From contig NAJO01000052.1 of assembly GCA_002077065.1 (NCBI GenBank), positions 62,001-126,000 on the forward strand: a stretch of DNA of 64,000 nt. Reading direction: 5' to 3'. The position numbers were made by a program, and so were the translations under genes. Origin of the DNA: Cryoendolithus antarcticus (taxonomy: Eukaryota; Ascomycota; Dothideomycetes; Cladosporiales; Cladosporiaceae). The number at the start of each line of letters is the position of its first letter. The stretch's first letter is position 1. The notes below the pieces were generated by a model. That model was not told where the DNA came from. It was given only the letters and a program-made list of their open reading frames with translations, and made no database searches. Positions 32,009 through 44,117 of the stretch are shown one piece after another.

Positions 32009-35000
32009 CTATCGTCCCTCACCCAACTTCATCCCCCTAAGAGCATCCGCTCCCCAATCGTCGTCATCGTCACTATTTGCTCTATTCGCCACTCTCAACC
32101 CGCCCCCGCCACCCCCTCCATACAAACCCTGCAGTTCTACGGGCGACTCCTGACCCGCGCCGCCAGCCGCCTGGAAACCAGGGTGGAAGTCAAAAGCACT
32201 CAGATCGTCCACTGGACTCTCTTCTACGCTCCCGCCACCTACAGTGTGATGCGGAAATCGACCAAGGACAGGAGAGTCGGAATTAAGTGTGCTCGGGTTA
32301 TCGATAGGCGAGTATTCGAGTGTTGTGTTGAGTTGCAATGGTCGTGGAGTCTCATTCGTAGGTGTGCGAAGTTCGTCACCACGATCATACGACGAAGGCG
32401 CATACGGATCATGCGTATCGAGTCGTAAGCCCTGATCCTCAAGCCCAGGTTCCTCAGCCAAGCTTTCAGCGTGCCGCAGACTCGAACCACCTATAGCGCC
32501 CATTGTCCCTGCTGCGCTGCCACGCCTAGCATCTTCGGGCATGGGTGTTGCGGTGCCATCTGGATCTCGAATGCTGAATTGCGCTATCGTGCGCATTTTT
32601 CGACTTACCCACGAAGCGAGGATTTTGCCTCTCTGTTTCTCGCCGAGCCGCGAGCGGGGGAAGTCTCCGAGCGCTACGAAGGCGACGATGTCGAGGACTA
32701 GCTGGTGTTCGTTTAGCACACTATTGACAATGACGGGAACGAGGGAGGCGAGGAAGGCGCGTGTGCGGACCTCTGCGATGAGGACGAGGAGGGTGCCGGC
32801 TTGGAAGATGGCGCTGCAGGTCTGTTAGCTTGTGCTGCGTACTTAGCATTGACAGGGAGTCAACATACCAGCCTCCTCGCACAATCGCCCGATGACACCT
32901 CTCCACACTCCCCTCCACATCTACAGGGAAATGCTGCAACCCATTGACCTCAAACGTCTCGCCGATCCCGCCCAGCACAAACAGCACCTGCATCTCCACC
33001 ATATTCCCCGCAGGCCCAATAGGCCTGCTGACATTATGGAGAAATCCTAGATCGCCAGTTCGCACATACCTCACGCCGGGGTCTCCGTCCACCGTCCGAC
33101 CGTTAAAGCGCTCGGCGTCGAAAGCATCTTTGCTGCCGTAGAAAGCGTGCGCGTTGGCTTCGGACTGGACCCAGATCTCGCCGTACTCGCCTACGAGACA
33201 GAGAGTGTTGGTTTCGGGGTTTACTATGCTGATCTGGGTACTCACGGGCACCATGCCGGAGTCCTGCAGCTTCAGCGCGAAAGGGTCTGAGTCGGGGTCT
33301 ACGGGCAGTATCAAGCCTCTCCGCAGCGCTGAAGGGTCGAGGTAGAGTTCTATGGGCTCAATGCACATATAGCTTCGACTCGCAACCATGGGGTTCAGAG
33401 CATGGGAGTAGATAGTGTTTATAGCCGTGCGGTCCAGGCCTGCTTGCGCGAAGGCGAGGCGGACTTTGGAGTACACGTCCATTCGCGGCCGCTGGTCGGT
33501 GGCGATCATCAGGTTCTTGAGCTCTTGCATGCTGCTGGTCTTGCCTTGCGTGTGCGCGATGGCGTGATCGAGCATCTGCGCTGTGGCATATGTATCTTTC
33601 ACTTTGTACCGGGACAGTGTCTGGAAGAGGATGTTTGGGTTCCCGGCGAAATCTACTGGCGAGACGAGGTAGGTGGGCGCTGCGAGGAAGACGCCCATCA
33701 TACAGGTGTGTAAGAAGCCCAGCCCCATAGTGCTGCGGACGCAGCCTAAAACGGGGCGTGTGGAAGTCATTTGGCAGGTCTCTTTCTGCACTTTGCACAA
33801 AGCCATAATGGTATTGTGCCCGAGCTGGACGGCGATGCGGCGCTGATCAGGTGTCCAGTAGGTCCAGATAATGACAGGATAGCCGGGCTGTATCCAGCCT
33901 GGTCGTATTGTCAGACCGAGATCGCGACACCCGTGGGACTGCTTTGGAGGTTTCGTAGTGTTGTATGTCGGGGGCAGACTGACTTTCAGTATCAGTGCTG
34001 ACTGCTTCAAGTGCTGACTTACAGTCTTCTGCTTCAGCAACTGGTCCACATCAGCATTGACGAGTACAGCCTTGACCTTGAAGTCAGCCATCATATGCAG
34101 CAGCGCCGGTGCATCCTCGCTCAGTCGATTCGAATCGATTGGTGCCATGGGGACCGCAATCGCACCCAGACATATACACGCATGTACAGCGAACACGAAG
34201 TCTTCCGAGTGTGTATACATCAGCAATACGTGGTCGCCCGGCTGCACCCTTGCTTTGTTCCTCAGGTACATCGCCACTCCAGCGACCTTGAGATCGAATT
34301 TCTTCCAATTCACACCCTTGCCTTCACGGCCGCGGCCATCGATCGTACAGTATGAGAGCTCTTCCGACTGCCGCGATACCCGCCATTGCATGAGATCATG
34401 TATGTTGCTGAATTGGTTTAGTGGTGTGCTCGTCCGGTCGTCAATCACCACTTCCCTGTGATCCACGCCAGAATACTGCTTGTCCGCGTGCAGCGCTAGC
34501 ATATCTTGCCGAACTTGACTCGCAAGTGGTGACCAGATCCCACCGGCTGGGTCATCGCCCAATGGCAAGTTCTGCACAGCGCGCTCGACGCCGAACTTGA
34601 CGTGCACACATGGCAAAGCGCCATTGTCGAATTCCTTCCGACATAGCATGTTCCCGATATCTCGCCTTCCATTCTTCATTACTCGTGGCAAAGTATTCGG
34701 CGCAGTCATCATTACGCAGTAAACCCTCAAATGATGCTCTTGGTACAAGACCTCCATCACCCGCTCACTCAGCGAATCCAGGAACGGTATATCTAGCTGT
34801 CTTGGAGGCCCGCCCGTAGCCGTAGGCGCCGTACTCGCAGCCTGCGTTTCAATCAAGATGATGGGCAGGTACTCGCCGTTAACATGCGCATCAAAAGCAG
34901 AGCAATCGTAGATCTTCGGCACAGTCTTCATGATGCTCACGACCAAGTGCTGGACGAAGAAGTACCGATGCTCGTGCTCTTGTACGCCGTGCTCGACCCA

Positions 35001-37568
35001 CTCGACCCGTTGACGGATGCGGTCTTCGTATAGGCCGAGGACGTAGATCTTACCTTCTATGATGCAGCCTAGTAGTCCTGTGCGCAGGAACTCGGGCTCA
35101 ACGAGCACAGGCGTGGGACTGCCTTCTACGAATCTGTAGGGTCGCGCGTGGAAGATGGTCTCAGTGTGTTTTGGCAGTGCCCAGAAGCCGCCGGAGAGGG
35201 ACGGAGAATCGACCCAGATCTCGCCGACAGTGTAGGGCGGACAGAGTAGATTGGTCTCCGGGTCTACAAGGGCGAGAGTGGCGTCTGGCAAAGGGTAGCC
35301 GAATGCTCCTGCTCTTATCGTGCCGGGTTCACTCGCGCGTTTCTTAGCCTCTTCGCCCATGGCTAGGACCACGACTTCGTTCGTCTTCAAGCTTTCCTTG
35401 TCGAGCAGGACTTCACTCAGCTCTGTGCGAGCGCGCTTCTTGCCACGCTTCTTTTCACTGTTGCCGCCATCGAGCAGACTCGTATAGCCGTTGCCAGTGC
35501 CTGAGGGATTGCCTTCTTCATCACTGCTATCATTTTGCTCGCCACCAATCGTGAGCTGACACCCCATCCGCTCTTCGCCACCAAGCCAATCACGCACAGC
35601 GATGATCATGCCGCCGTGTTCGGGTAGGCAGAGCATCGGCGCTACCAGCTCTCGAGCTCGAGGATTTCGCATCGGCCGCAGCCATCGATCTGCCAAAATC
35701 TCGTGGAACTCGGTGTCCACAGTCAGCGAGTCGATGAGACAAGTCTTCACAGACGCAAAGTTGGGCTCCATGCCCTTCTTGAAGTTCCGCGTGTTCATCG
35801 GGTCTTGCTGGTAGTTGTATGCTGCACGCTTCAGTCCAGGGTAGTCCGCGACCATGATAGTCGCTTTGTATTTCGTGATCAAGTGTGCGTAGATGCCGGG
35901 CGTATCAACCGTCTTGCTCTCCATCCAGACTGTTGTATGACCACCGTACACACCAAGCAGCACGCCCAGGATCAAGCCACAGCCTTCTCGTGGGTCGAGG
36001 TACGAGATGATGACTTCGCCTCGAGTCGGACGAGGTGCGACGAGCGTTCCATCTGCATTCCGCAGACCAGACGAGAAGGTATCCGTGCTTTCCGTCGCCG
36101 GTATGGTCGAGATGTTTGCTGATAGACAAGCCATTTGATGCATGATCGTGCGGTGACTTAGCACAACACCCCGCAAATCCCCCGTCGGTGCTCGTGAGAA
36201 CTCAATGTAAGCTAGATCTGGCACTTGCAGCGGCGCACTTTCGTCCTTCTTCTTCGGATGATACGACCCGAACTCATTCGTTTTCCACCACTCCACCCCA
36301 GTTGGCCACTTCAGCCGTTGAGCCGAAATATCTCGATGGAACGCTTTCAAGTTGTTGTCCGTCGTCAATGCCAGATGCGCCTGCGTTGTGGTAAGTAAGA
36401 GACTGAGCTTCTGATAGTCGTCCACGTTGTTGATTGGCACAGCAACTACGCCAGCAATGAAGCAGCCTAGTAACGCGATCGCGAAGTCAATGACTTCCGT
36501 GTCTCGATATACAAGCGCCACCCGATCGCCGCGATACAAGTTCGACTTGTCTCTTATGACTTGCGCGACCTTCTCGGCTCTCGAATGTAACTTGTCCCAT
36601 GTGATTGAGCTAGTCTCCTTGCCTTTGGGATCTAAGACCCAATAAGCTGGCTGTCGCGCCTGCATCTTGCCGCGATGTCGCAGCACAGCACCTATGTTGT
36701 CGAACTTGGACATGGGCACATTGCCGTTATGAGGGTCATACACCGCAAAAGGCACATCCCGCGGCTCAAGAGGTAGCTGATGTGATGCGGCTGCACCAGC
36801 CAAAGTATCCCGCCCGAGCAGCGGAGGTGGTATTGCAGCTGACGGAGAAAACGGCTCGCCCATTGAGTACCTCTGCGGTCCACCATAGCTCTCATGCCTG
36901 TTTTGATGTCCTGTCTGCTGTCCAGTAAAGTCGGAAAAGTACCCCTGAGAGTCCATCATAGTACTCATCCTACTGCTATCGCCCGGCGACTCCCAACCGG
37001 GGCCTTGCTGTCCACCCTCGTTCGGCGGCGTCTTGTTCTCCCCAGGATTGAAAGCGTAGTCCGACCCCACCATCGTGCCCTCTCTTGACCCGTAGTAGCT
37101 CCCCTGACTTCCGGGTCGCGCACTGCTTCCAGGAGTTGTGGGTCGATTCGACAGATTGCTGTACGAGCTCCGCGCTCGCACCTGCGGCTGCATCCCAAGC
37201 TGCTGCTCTTGGAATCGCTGCACCTGGCTCGGCGGCCCAGTATCGTACCCAGGTGCTGGCGACATGGCGTTCCACTGCGCTCGCGGCTGCTCGTAAGCTC
37301 CAGCGTCTGAGCCTTGCCCATCATATGCGCCTTGACTTGTTCCGTTCCCGTAGTTATTGGGAGCTGCATCACCTATGCCCGGATGATTGCTGTTCTCCAC
37401 CGAGTGTACTCGAAGTCCAGTGTTCAACCTTTCGACATCCTCAGGTGGTAGATACTGGCTCAAGATCATTGTCCGCCGCTTCTCATAGCCCTTCCTCGTG
37501 ATGTCGCCATCCTCGAGCTCGTTGTCCAGCGCATCGAGGCGTGTACGAAGCTCGTCGTTATCGGCCAT
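32009..37568 (-). CDS. CPS1: DIP2/CPS1-family tandem adenylation-domain protein
   Basis: Two exons: 37568-32869 and 32813-32009 (1834 aa). The start is the Met of MADNDELRTRLDALDNELED, which opens a DMAP1-binding domain (~1-110); the frame is open 56 codons further up but that part is not family-like. A Pro/Gln/Gly-rich linker leads to two AMP-binding-like domains (~265-900 and ~1020-1640). The usual ATP-loop SSGTTGxPK is degenerate (SRAPTGDLRGVVLSHRTI), as is known for DIP2 proteins. The 55-nt intron completes GGCAIFQAGTLLVLIAEV. The C-terminal tail is Gly-rich and ends in DDDDDWGADALRGMKLGEGR. DIP2 proteins (yeast Cmr2, fission yeast Mug62, Cochliobolus CPS1) affect diacylglycerol balance, and CPS1 affects virulence in plant pathogens. 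Confidence 0.93.
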
Positions 37569-38928
37569 GACGACTGTCCTCCCCGTGCGACAAGTACATC
37601 GATAGTGGCGTCGTACAACAGGACAGCTATTACTCCATAAAGAACACCAGAAAGTCTCGATGTACCTGCTCCAGTGACCAGACCTCGCTTCGAGATATAC
37701 TCTTGGCGTTCTATAGACCAGCCGGGCGTCGATCACTGTCGGCTACTCAGCATCTCCCCGTCTGAGGTCGAGCGACTACAAGATTCAACCACAATAACAC
37801 ACTTCCAATAGACCGAGGCGTGTGCATACGAGCTTCGTTCGCCCGCAAAGCGCCAACAACCATAGTCTGCCACTTTGGGAGATCCGGGGAAAGATGAAAC
37901 TCTACCCAACACCGACGTCACTTATCGACCTCACCTCTTCCTCATCACACAATTTCCACGAGTCACTGTCACCACGCCTACAGGCGTAGAGAGCGACTTC
38001 TGACACCGTACTCCATCGTCGTTACATGCGTCCACGAGCTTGCTTTGATAGTCGCCTCAAGCTGGAGCTGATCGACACAAGCAGATATCGTCGAGTCCAT
38101 GTTCGGCGCGTATCGTCCAATCTAGACGAGGGCGTTCGATATTCCCAGGCTCGAGATGGAGGGTCACGACAACTGAGCGCTGCCGTTCTGGCTCACTGGC
38201 AATAGACGTGATTGCACAATACAATCGAGCGCTCCCGATTTCACGGACATCGTAGCCTCCACAGGCCCAGAGCTAGTCGAAGCCGTCCTGCTGGCTATAG
38301 CCTAGGCTGTGAAGGGCGCGAGAGCCTGTGAGTATCTCGTGAAGATGATTGGACCTGTACAGATCGCATGCTCGTGACAGCACGTATTGGTAAGGAACGT
38401 CACCTGACCGGTTCAAAACTCAATCTCAACATCACTTCTGCTCGTCTCATCTTACTCACTTGTGGCTTCACGGCTACGTGTGGAATTGGGCTGATACCAT
38501 CATTGGCGATGAATGGGCTTCACTCAATGCCTTCGAAGCTCTTGCTCGTGCTATGGCGGGTTTCGTGGTCGTGGGGTTGCGGAGCTAAGTATCATGCAAC
38601 AACAACTTCTTCTTTACAACACTCTCATACCTACCAACAAGCCCGAGTCTCTTGCTCAAGTACTGAAGCTTCGATACCCCACGCCAGGTAAGTTGTTGCA
38701 GACGCTCGCAACTATTCAGGGCCATTGGCGCAGCATTGCCAATTTTTGCAACTCTGCAGCATACTGACCATAAACCTACAGTATCCAAGTTCGGCATTGC
38801 CTCTACGGCTCGCCTCACTTACCGACCAACACAAGTACGCATGCCTAGACCTCACGTCTCTGCCGCCAATGCCACAAGACTGACCAACTCTCAGCCACAC
38901 CACAACTCCGACCACTGCAGCAGTCACC
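37569..38928. promoter_or_regulatory. Divergent intergenic region, CPS1 / UIM-protein gene
   Basis: About 1.36 kb between divergent starts. It contains small ORFs (for example 38368-38691) without recognisable features. The last ~170 bases before the 38929 start are CA- and pyrimidine-rich, consistent with a leader. No gene supported. Confidence 0.4.
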
Positions 38929-40029
38929 ATGTCCATCACCTTCCGCGAAGATCGCCTCCTCGTCGGCTGGACTCGCGAAGAATGGGACCCAGTCTGGTAC
39001 CAGCCAGCCACCGCCACAGAGCAAGGTGGCGCCGAGCTTGACCTCTTCCGCACCTCCGGTTCTCACCCTGGCGAAGAGTTCCGCGTTCCCAAAGAAGGCG
39101 AGGTAGTCTGGGAGCCGTTTTGGAACCCCGAAGAGTGCGGCACGAAAGTGCTCAGGGAGAAGCGCGTCAAGCACCAGCAGCTACTGAGCGATGCGTGGAG
39201 CTACCTCGCCGAGACGGATCCGAGGGCGCTGGCCAAGATGACGAGGGATCTGGAGAGTGGGAATCCGAGCAATAAGCGCAAGGCGTGGTTTAAGATTGCG
39301 AAGAAGATGAAGATGGGAAAGGTGAAGGCTGCGGAGACGAGGCAGAGGAATAAGAGGAACAGGACTGGGAATGCGCGGTCTGCGCTCCCGAAGAGGCCGG
39401 AAGAGTATTCTTCTGATGAAGATAGCGGGAACGAGGCCGACAACCAGGAGGCTGCAGACGCCGCGAGGGAGTCTCAGGAAGGGCGCTTCCCGTTCGGAGC
39501 CATGGGCCCGCCGCCCGTCCCTTCGCGCAGCAGCAGCATCAATCCGAGCATGCGTAGCTCCGGACCTCGTGGCAGCACACGCGGCGCTCGCTCCAACAGC
39601 CAGGACACCGATCCCCTCTTCATGAGCGAGAGTGGCACCCCTGGCCCGAGCGATCCACCCACGCCCCAGTCACTCAATTTGAGTCGTTTGCGCCGTATGC
39701 CAGGAGGCATTGAAGGCATCATACGCAGCCGCGAGAGTACCGTCACGCCGCCTAGCAAGCGTCAGCGTACTGATCGCGGCAATTTCAACGGCAAGGGCCG
39801 CTCTCTTAACGGGCCTCGTGGCGATAGTCAGAATCAGGCTATTCGAATCAACGACGTCGATGACGATGAAGACGACATCGACGAGGAAGAACTGCAAAAG
39901 GTCCGCGAGAGTAATGGCGGCCTCGACGACGATGAGGCGCTTGCAGAGGCAGTGCGTGCAAGCACTGCAGAGCCGGGTGATCGCCATGCTCGTGCAGACT
40001 CTGTGCCGGATGAGACTCCAGCTCCGTGA
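38929..40029 (+). CDS. Nuclear-looking disordered protein with a UIM-like motif
   Basis: Single exon, 366 aa. A folded-looking N-terminal ~100 residues (ITFREDRLLVGWTREEWDPV, WYQPA, VVWEPFWNPEECGTKVL) is followed by a basic helix-rich stretch (KKMKMGKVKAAETRQRNKRN) that could be a nuclear localisation signal. A long Ser/Pro/Gly-rich disordered part comes next. Near the C-terminus an acidic run leads into DDDEALAEAVRAS (~336-348), which fits the ubiquitin-interacting motif pattern of acidic residues, hydrophobic, x2, Ala, x3, Ser. I do not recognise the family. A nuclear, ubiquitin-linked role is inference from motifs only. Confidence 0.75.
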   Translation: MSITFREDRLLVGWTREEWDPVWYQPATATEQGGAELDLFRTSGSHPGEEFRVPKEGEVVWEPFWNPEECGTKVLREKRVKHQQLLSDAWSYLAETDPRALAKMTRDLESGNPSNKRKAWFKIAKKMKMGKVKAAETRQRNKRNRTGNARSALPKRPEEYSSDEDSGNEADNQEAADAARESQEGRFPFGAMGPPPVPSRSSSINPSMRSSGPRGSTRGARSNSQDTDPLFMSESGTPGPSDPPTPQSLNLSRLRRMPGGIEGIIRSRESTVTPPSKRQRTDRGNFNGKGRSLNGPRGDSQNQAIRINDVDDDEDDIDEEELQKVRESNGGLDDDEALAEAVRASTAEPGDRHARADSVPDETPAP

Positions 40030-40578
40030 GCAGAGCAATGAGATGGTGACACTGCTGGATGATACGATGACATGCTGAATGGAGGTAGAGTGGCTGAGAC
40101 GGCAGACTAGGGGAGAGAGACGGAGCTTGAAGCGAGATCTCGAGAGCTGGCCGTGGAACCCCCTTATCAGCTTTCTGGACTACGGTGGGATACTAAGCAT
40201 GATCTCGTGAGCGGCTCGTGGTAGCGGTGGCAAATTTGGCTAGTCCGGGGGATAGTGGAATGGTTTCAGACAAACCCATCTCAATTCTCATGTGGTCATT
40301 GTCCGTATTGATCTTGCGGATTGACATATGAGCAAATGATGTCCATACTGCGGCGTTCGGGAGTGCCAGCCCGAAACAGAAAGGGAAGGCGTGCCGGCAC
40401 GTTTATCGGTGATTCGTCCCAACAGCCACGGGCGAAGCCGGAAGCATTGAGAGAGGTGTTGCTGCCGTAACATTTTTTGCCCTGCGACCGATAGCTGTCC
40501 CTATACCTCACTGCCACCAGCGATCCACTACCTCTTCGCTCTCCACTCCACTCCTACCTCCCTTACACACTACCCACG
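40030..40578. promoter_or_regulatory. Promoter region of the phosphate carrier gene
   Basis: About 550 bases. The last ~60 bases before the ATG are C/T-rich (cactcctacc tcccttacac), typical of strongly expressed fungal genes. Nothing else recognised. Confidence 0.45.
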
Positions 40579-41674
40579 ATGTCCTCCATCCCTCCCATCA
40601 GCACGGGCAGCAGCAAGCTCGACGCCCTCAAGCAGAATGTCACAGCCGCTGCCCCCAAGAAGCTCTCTGGAGTCGATCTCTACTTCCGCTTCGCCTTCGC
40701 CGGCGCCGTCTGCTGCTCATTGACCCATGGCGGTCTCACACCCGTTGATGTGTAAGCTCGAATGACTGATAAGCGTCAATGGCTCGCGAGACTGACAACA
40801 TCCGGACAGCGTCAAGACCCGCATCCAACTCGACCCCGTGACCTACAACCGCGGCCTCATCGGCGGCTTCCGCCAAATCATCGCCAAAGACGGCGCCTCC
40901 GCGCTCCTCACCGGCGCAGGCCCCACTTTCGCCGGCTACTTCCTCCAAGGCGCGTTCAAATTCGGCGGTTACGAGTACTTCAAGCAGCAGTCCATCTCGC
41001 TGCTAGGCTACGAGACCGCCGCCAACAACCGCACGGCCGTGTACCTCGCCTCCGCCGCCTGCGCCGAGTTCTTCGCTGATATCGCGCTCTGCCCGCTCGA
41101 GGCAACGCGCATTCGGTTGGTGTCTGAGCCAACGTTCGCGAATGGCTTGATTGGGGGTATGAGCAAGATCTACAAGCAGGAGGGTCTCGGCGCGTTTTAC
41201 AGCGGGTTTGGCCCGATTCTGTTCAAGCAGTGAGTAGACCTGATATTCGCGGCTACATGATGAATTCTAGGCTAACGCGTCAACAGGGTCCCCTACACGA
41301 TGGCCAAGTTCGCCGTCATGGAGAAGATGGTCGAGTTCACCTACGGCAACCTTGTCGACAAGGCCACCGCCAGCGGCGCCATGCAGACCGGCGTGAACCT
41401 CGGCTCCGGTGTGATCGCTGGTTTCGCGGCCGCGATTGTTTCCCAGCCGGCTGACACCATGCTCTCGAAGATCAACAAGACCAAGGGTCTGCCCGGAGAG
41501 GGCACCACCAGCCGTCTGATCAAGATTGCGAAGGAGCTTGGATTGAGGGGCAGCTACTCGGGCATTGGCGCCAGGTTGTTCATGGTGGGTACGCTTACTG
41601 CTGGGCAGTTCGCTATCTACGGAGACATCAAGAAGGCGCTTGGTGCTGTTGGTGGTGTTGAGATTGCGAAGTAG
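40579..41674 (+). CDS. MIR1: Mitochondrial phosphate carrier
   Basis: Three exons: 40579-40751, 40810-41229 and 41287-41674 (326 aa). The introns are 58 and 57 nt, GT-AG, phases consistent. The three mitochondrial-carrier repeats each show the signature Px[DE]xx[KR]: PVDVVK (repeat 1), PLEATR (repeat 2) and PADTMLSK (repeat 3). The segment [19 protein letters not shown] is diagnostic of the phosphate carrier of the inner membrane, which imports phosphate with protons for ATP synthesis. The close paralogue Pic2, which also moves copper, is the main alternative name. The first intron splits the codon of the second Val in DVVK, so the diagnostic motif is invisible without splicing. Confidence 0.95.
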
Positions 41675-42314
41675 AGGGGTGATGTGAGAAAGTGGAGACT
41701 TGATGAAGATCGACGAGAGTCGGTGACCTGCAACAGTGCGAGAAGAGCTGTCATCGCACCTGGGACGATTTCATCGGGCGGGAGATTGTCGGTGGTCTGC
41801 ATACGGATTCTAGGCGCTTTGCCTGTTGTCTTGGGGGCGATTAGAGACGGAAGACATAGAGCGAGTGCGAGCATTCCTGTACCATAGCTAGCAGAACAAG
41901 GCGTAGACGGGATCGATTCATCTAGATCACTCCCCTCGTTACACTTCTGTTACCACGGAGGCAAGACTATCCTTTTCCAGAACGTCGTGGCGTGACCCAA
42001 ATAGATCGGACCGCTGCCGCTGAATATTAATCCATTGGCGTTTTGCCATCGCGATCCTCAACCACACGCCTCTCATGGCCTGTCTCAATACTTCACAACA
42101 ACTTGCACCAATAACTCTGGTCTCTGTGTACGACGTGACCACCTGGTTACTCATTGCCACGCTCTGCTCTACCATCTTGACGATAGCAGCTCCGCACGTG
42201 GGTCTGCGACGCGGCCCTATGCGCTCATAGTACTGGGCGGACAAGATAAGTCTCGAGATATTTTCTTCTGCTCACTCGCGAATCTCTGTCTCCGACGACA
42301 ACAAGCTCTCAATC
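41675..42314. promoter_or_regulatory. Intergenic region upstream of the amylase gene
   Basis: About 640 bases, with the phosphate carrier 3' flank and the amylase promoter. A CTCCGAC/ACAAGCTCTC leader precedes the ATG. No gene supported. Confidence 0.4.
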
Positions 42315-44117
42315 ATGTCCTGGCTCAAGAGCCTTCATATCCGTCCGAAAGGGTCTTCTCCCACCCCTTCGAACCAGCAACCCTCCCCTCCCATTCCACC
42401 CCGACCCGCTGCCAAACCCCCACCCACCGCCGACAACGATAGCGACACTTACCCCGACAACACGACCCTCCTCCAGACTTTCGAATGGCACACGCCCTCT
42501 CACCCCCCTCCCACGGGTTCCACCCACTGCCCCTCCTCCCACTACGCCCTCCTCACGCGCCTCCTCCCCTCCCTCCCGCCGCTCGGCATAACCACGATCT
42601 GGCTCCCTCCAGGCTGCAAATCCAACACCGTGGGCTCCAACGGCTATGACTGCTACGACATCTGGGATCTAGGCGAATTCGACCAGAAGTACGCCCGTGC
42701 CACGAAATGGGGAAGTCGAGAGGAATTGGCGGATCTGATCAAGAGGGCCGGGGAGGTACGAGTAGAGGTGATGTGGGACGCGGTGCTGAATCATAAGACG
42801 GCTGGAGATCGAGTGGAGGAGTGCTGGGCCGTTGAAGTCGAGGACCATGATCGGAGGCTGGAGAAGGGCGAGCCGAGGAAGATGGAGTGCTGGGTACGGT
42901 ACGATTTTCCTGGCCGGGAGGGGAGGTATAGTCAGAAGAGCTGGGGGAGTGAAGATTTCAGCGGCACGGACTGGGATCAGCGGACGGAGAGGAATGGGAT
43001 CTTCAAGATCATCGACGACCCGGCTACGTACCCCAAACCGCCTGCGCGGCAGGCTTCTGGTGGTATCTCGAGATTTGCGAGAGGGAAGCCTCCACCTCCG
43101 CCTGTGCGGCCTGGGAGAGATTGGGCACAGGATGTGGATGACCTGCACGGTAACTACGATTTCCTCATGTTCTCTAATATCCGATACACCTCGCCTTCAG
43201 TACGCGACGATACGTTCGCATGGGGCAAGTGGATGCTTCGCTCCACAGGCGTGCAAAGCTTCAGACTAGACGCCGTGCAGCATATCTCCTACGCCTTTAT
43301 TCGGGACTGGATCGCACACGTACAGGCTTGCAATCGAGCCCTACGAGGGAAGGAAGCGCTGATCGTGGGCGAGATATGGACAAATGAAGTGCGTCGCATC
43401 ACGAAATGGCTTGATACTGTCGGACAAGGGGTGAAGTGTTTCGATTCACCGCTGCTGTATAACTTCTCGCGGATATCGCAGGACGTGACTTCGGGATCCA
43501 AGAACGCTGATCTGCGGACTGTCAAGCGGGATTCGCTTCTTGCGATACGTCCTGAGGCCGCGTTGACGGTCGTGGGGAACCATGATACTCAAGCTGGACA
43601 GGCGAGTCATACGCCCATGGCCGCGGAGCTGAGAATATTGTGGTACGCTTTCACACTACTCCGGGCTGAGAGTCAGCCTTGCGTCTTCTGGGGTGATCTC
43701 TACGGCACTCAAGGACCACTGGCCGAAGGACCAACGTGTCTGAACGCTCAGGGAAGAACATTGTTACCGAGCCTGATGCTAGCGAGGAAGCTGTACGCTT
43801 ATGGGCCGCAGATAGAGTACTTCACAGATGCCGCTGTCGTCGGCTGGACGCGAGCTGGTGGCAAAGGGCGAGAGGGCTGTGCGGTGATATTGAGTATCGG
43901 GAAGAAGGGCGTTGAGCATTGTGTGAGGATGCAGATTGGCATCGAGGGGGAGACGTGGGTTGACTTGATGGGCGGGAGGAAGGTGCTGATTGATGAGGAG
44001 GGTCGCGGTGAGTTTGGCGTGGTGGGGAGGGGCGCGGCAGTTTATGTTAGGGAGCAGGCGGGGGGGAGGGAGAGGTTTCCTGTGGAGTGGGATTTGGAGA
44101 TCTACAGAGGACGCTGA
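42315..44117 (+). CDS. Intracellular GH13 alpha-amylase
   Basis: Single exon, 600 aa, without a signal peptide. The first ~45 residues are Pro/Ser-rich. The TIM-barrel motifs of GH13 are clear: DAVLNH (~155-160), FRLDAVQH with nucleophile Asp319, VGEIW with acid/base Glu353, and VGNHDTQ with Asp424. The segments GYDCYDIWDLGEFDQK and CVFWGDLYGT match subfamily GH13_5, the bacterial-type intracellular alpha-amylases of fungi such as the Histoplasma Amy1/Aspergillus AmyD type. Those are linked to making primers for cell-wall alpha-1,3-glucan or to glycogen turnover rather than starch feeding. That role is known for relatives and only inferred here. No alpha-glucan synthase gene lies in this window. 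Confidence 0.93.
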   Translation: MSWLKSLHIRPKGSSPTPSNQQPSPPIPPRPAAKPPPTADNDSDTYPDNTTLLQTFEWHTPSHPPPTGSTHCPSSHYALLTRLLPSLPPLGITTIWLPPGCKSNTVGSNGYDCYDIWDLGEFDQKYARATKWGSREELADLIKRAGEVRVEVMWDAVLNHKTAGDRVEECWAVEVEDHDRRLEKGEPRKMECWVRYDFPGREGRYSQKSWGSEDFSGTDWDQRTERNGIFKIIDDPATYPKPPARQASGGISRFARGKPPPPPVRPGRDWAQDVDDLHGNYDFLMFSNIRYTSPSVRDDTFAWGKWMLRSTGVQSFRLDAVQHISYAFIRDWIAHVQACNRALRGKEALIVGEIWTNEVRRITKWLDTVGQGVKCFDSPLLYNFSRISQDVTSGSKNADLRTVKRDSLLAIRPEAALTVVGNHDTQAGQASHTPMAAELRILWYAFTLLRAESQPCVFWGDLYGTQGPLAEGPTCLNAQGRTLLPSLMLARKLYAYGPQIEYFTDAAVVGWTRAGGKGREGCAVILSIGKKGVEHCVRMQIGIEGETWVDLMGGRKVLIDEEGRGEFGVVGRGAAVYVREQAGGRERFPVEWDLEIYRGR

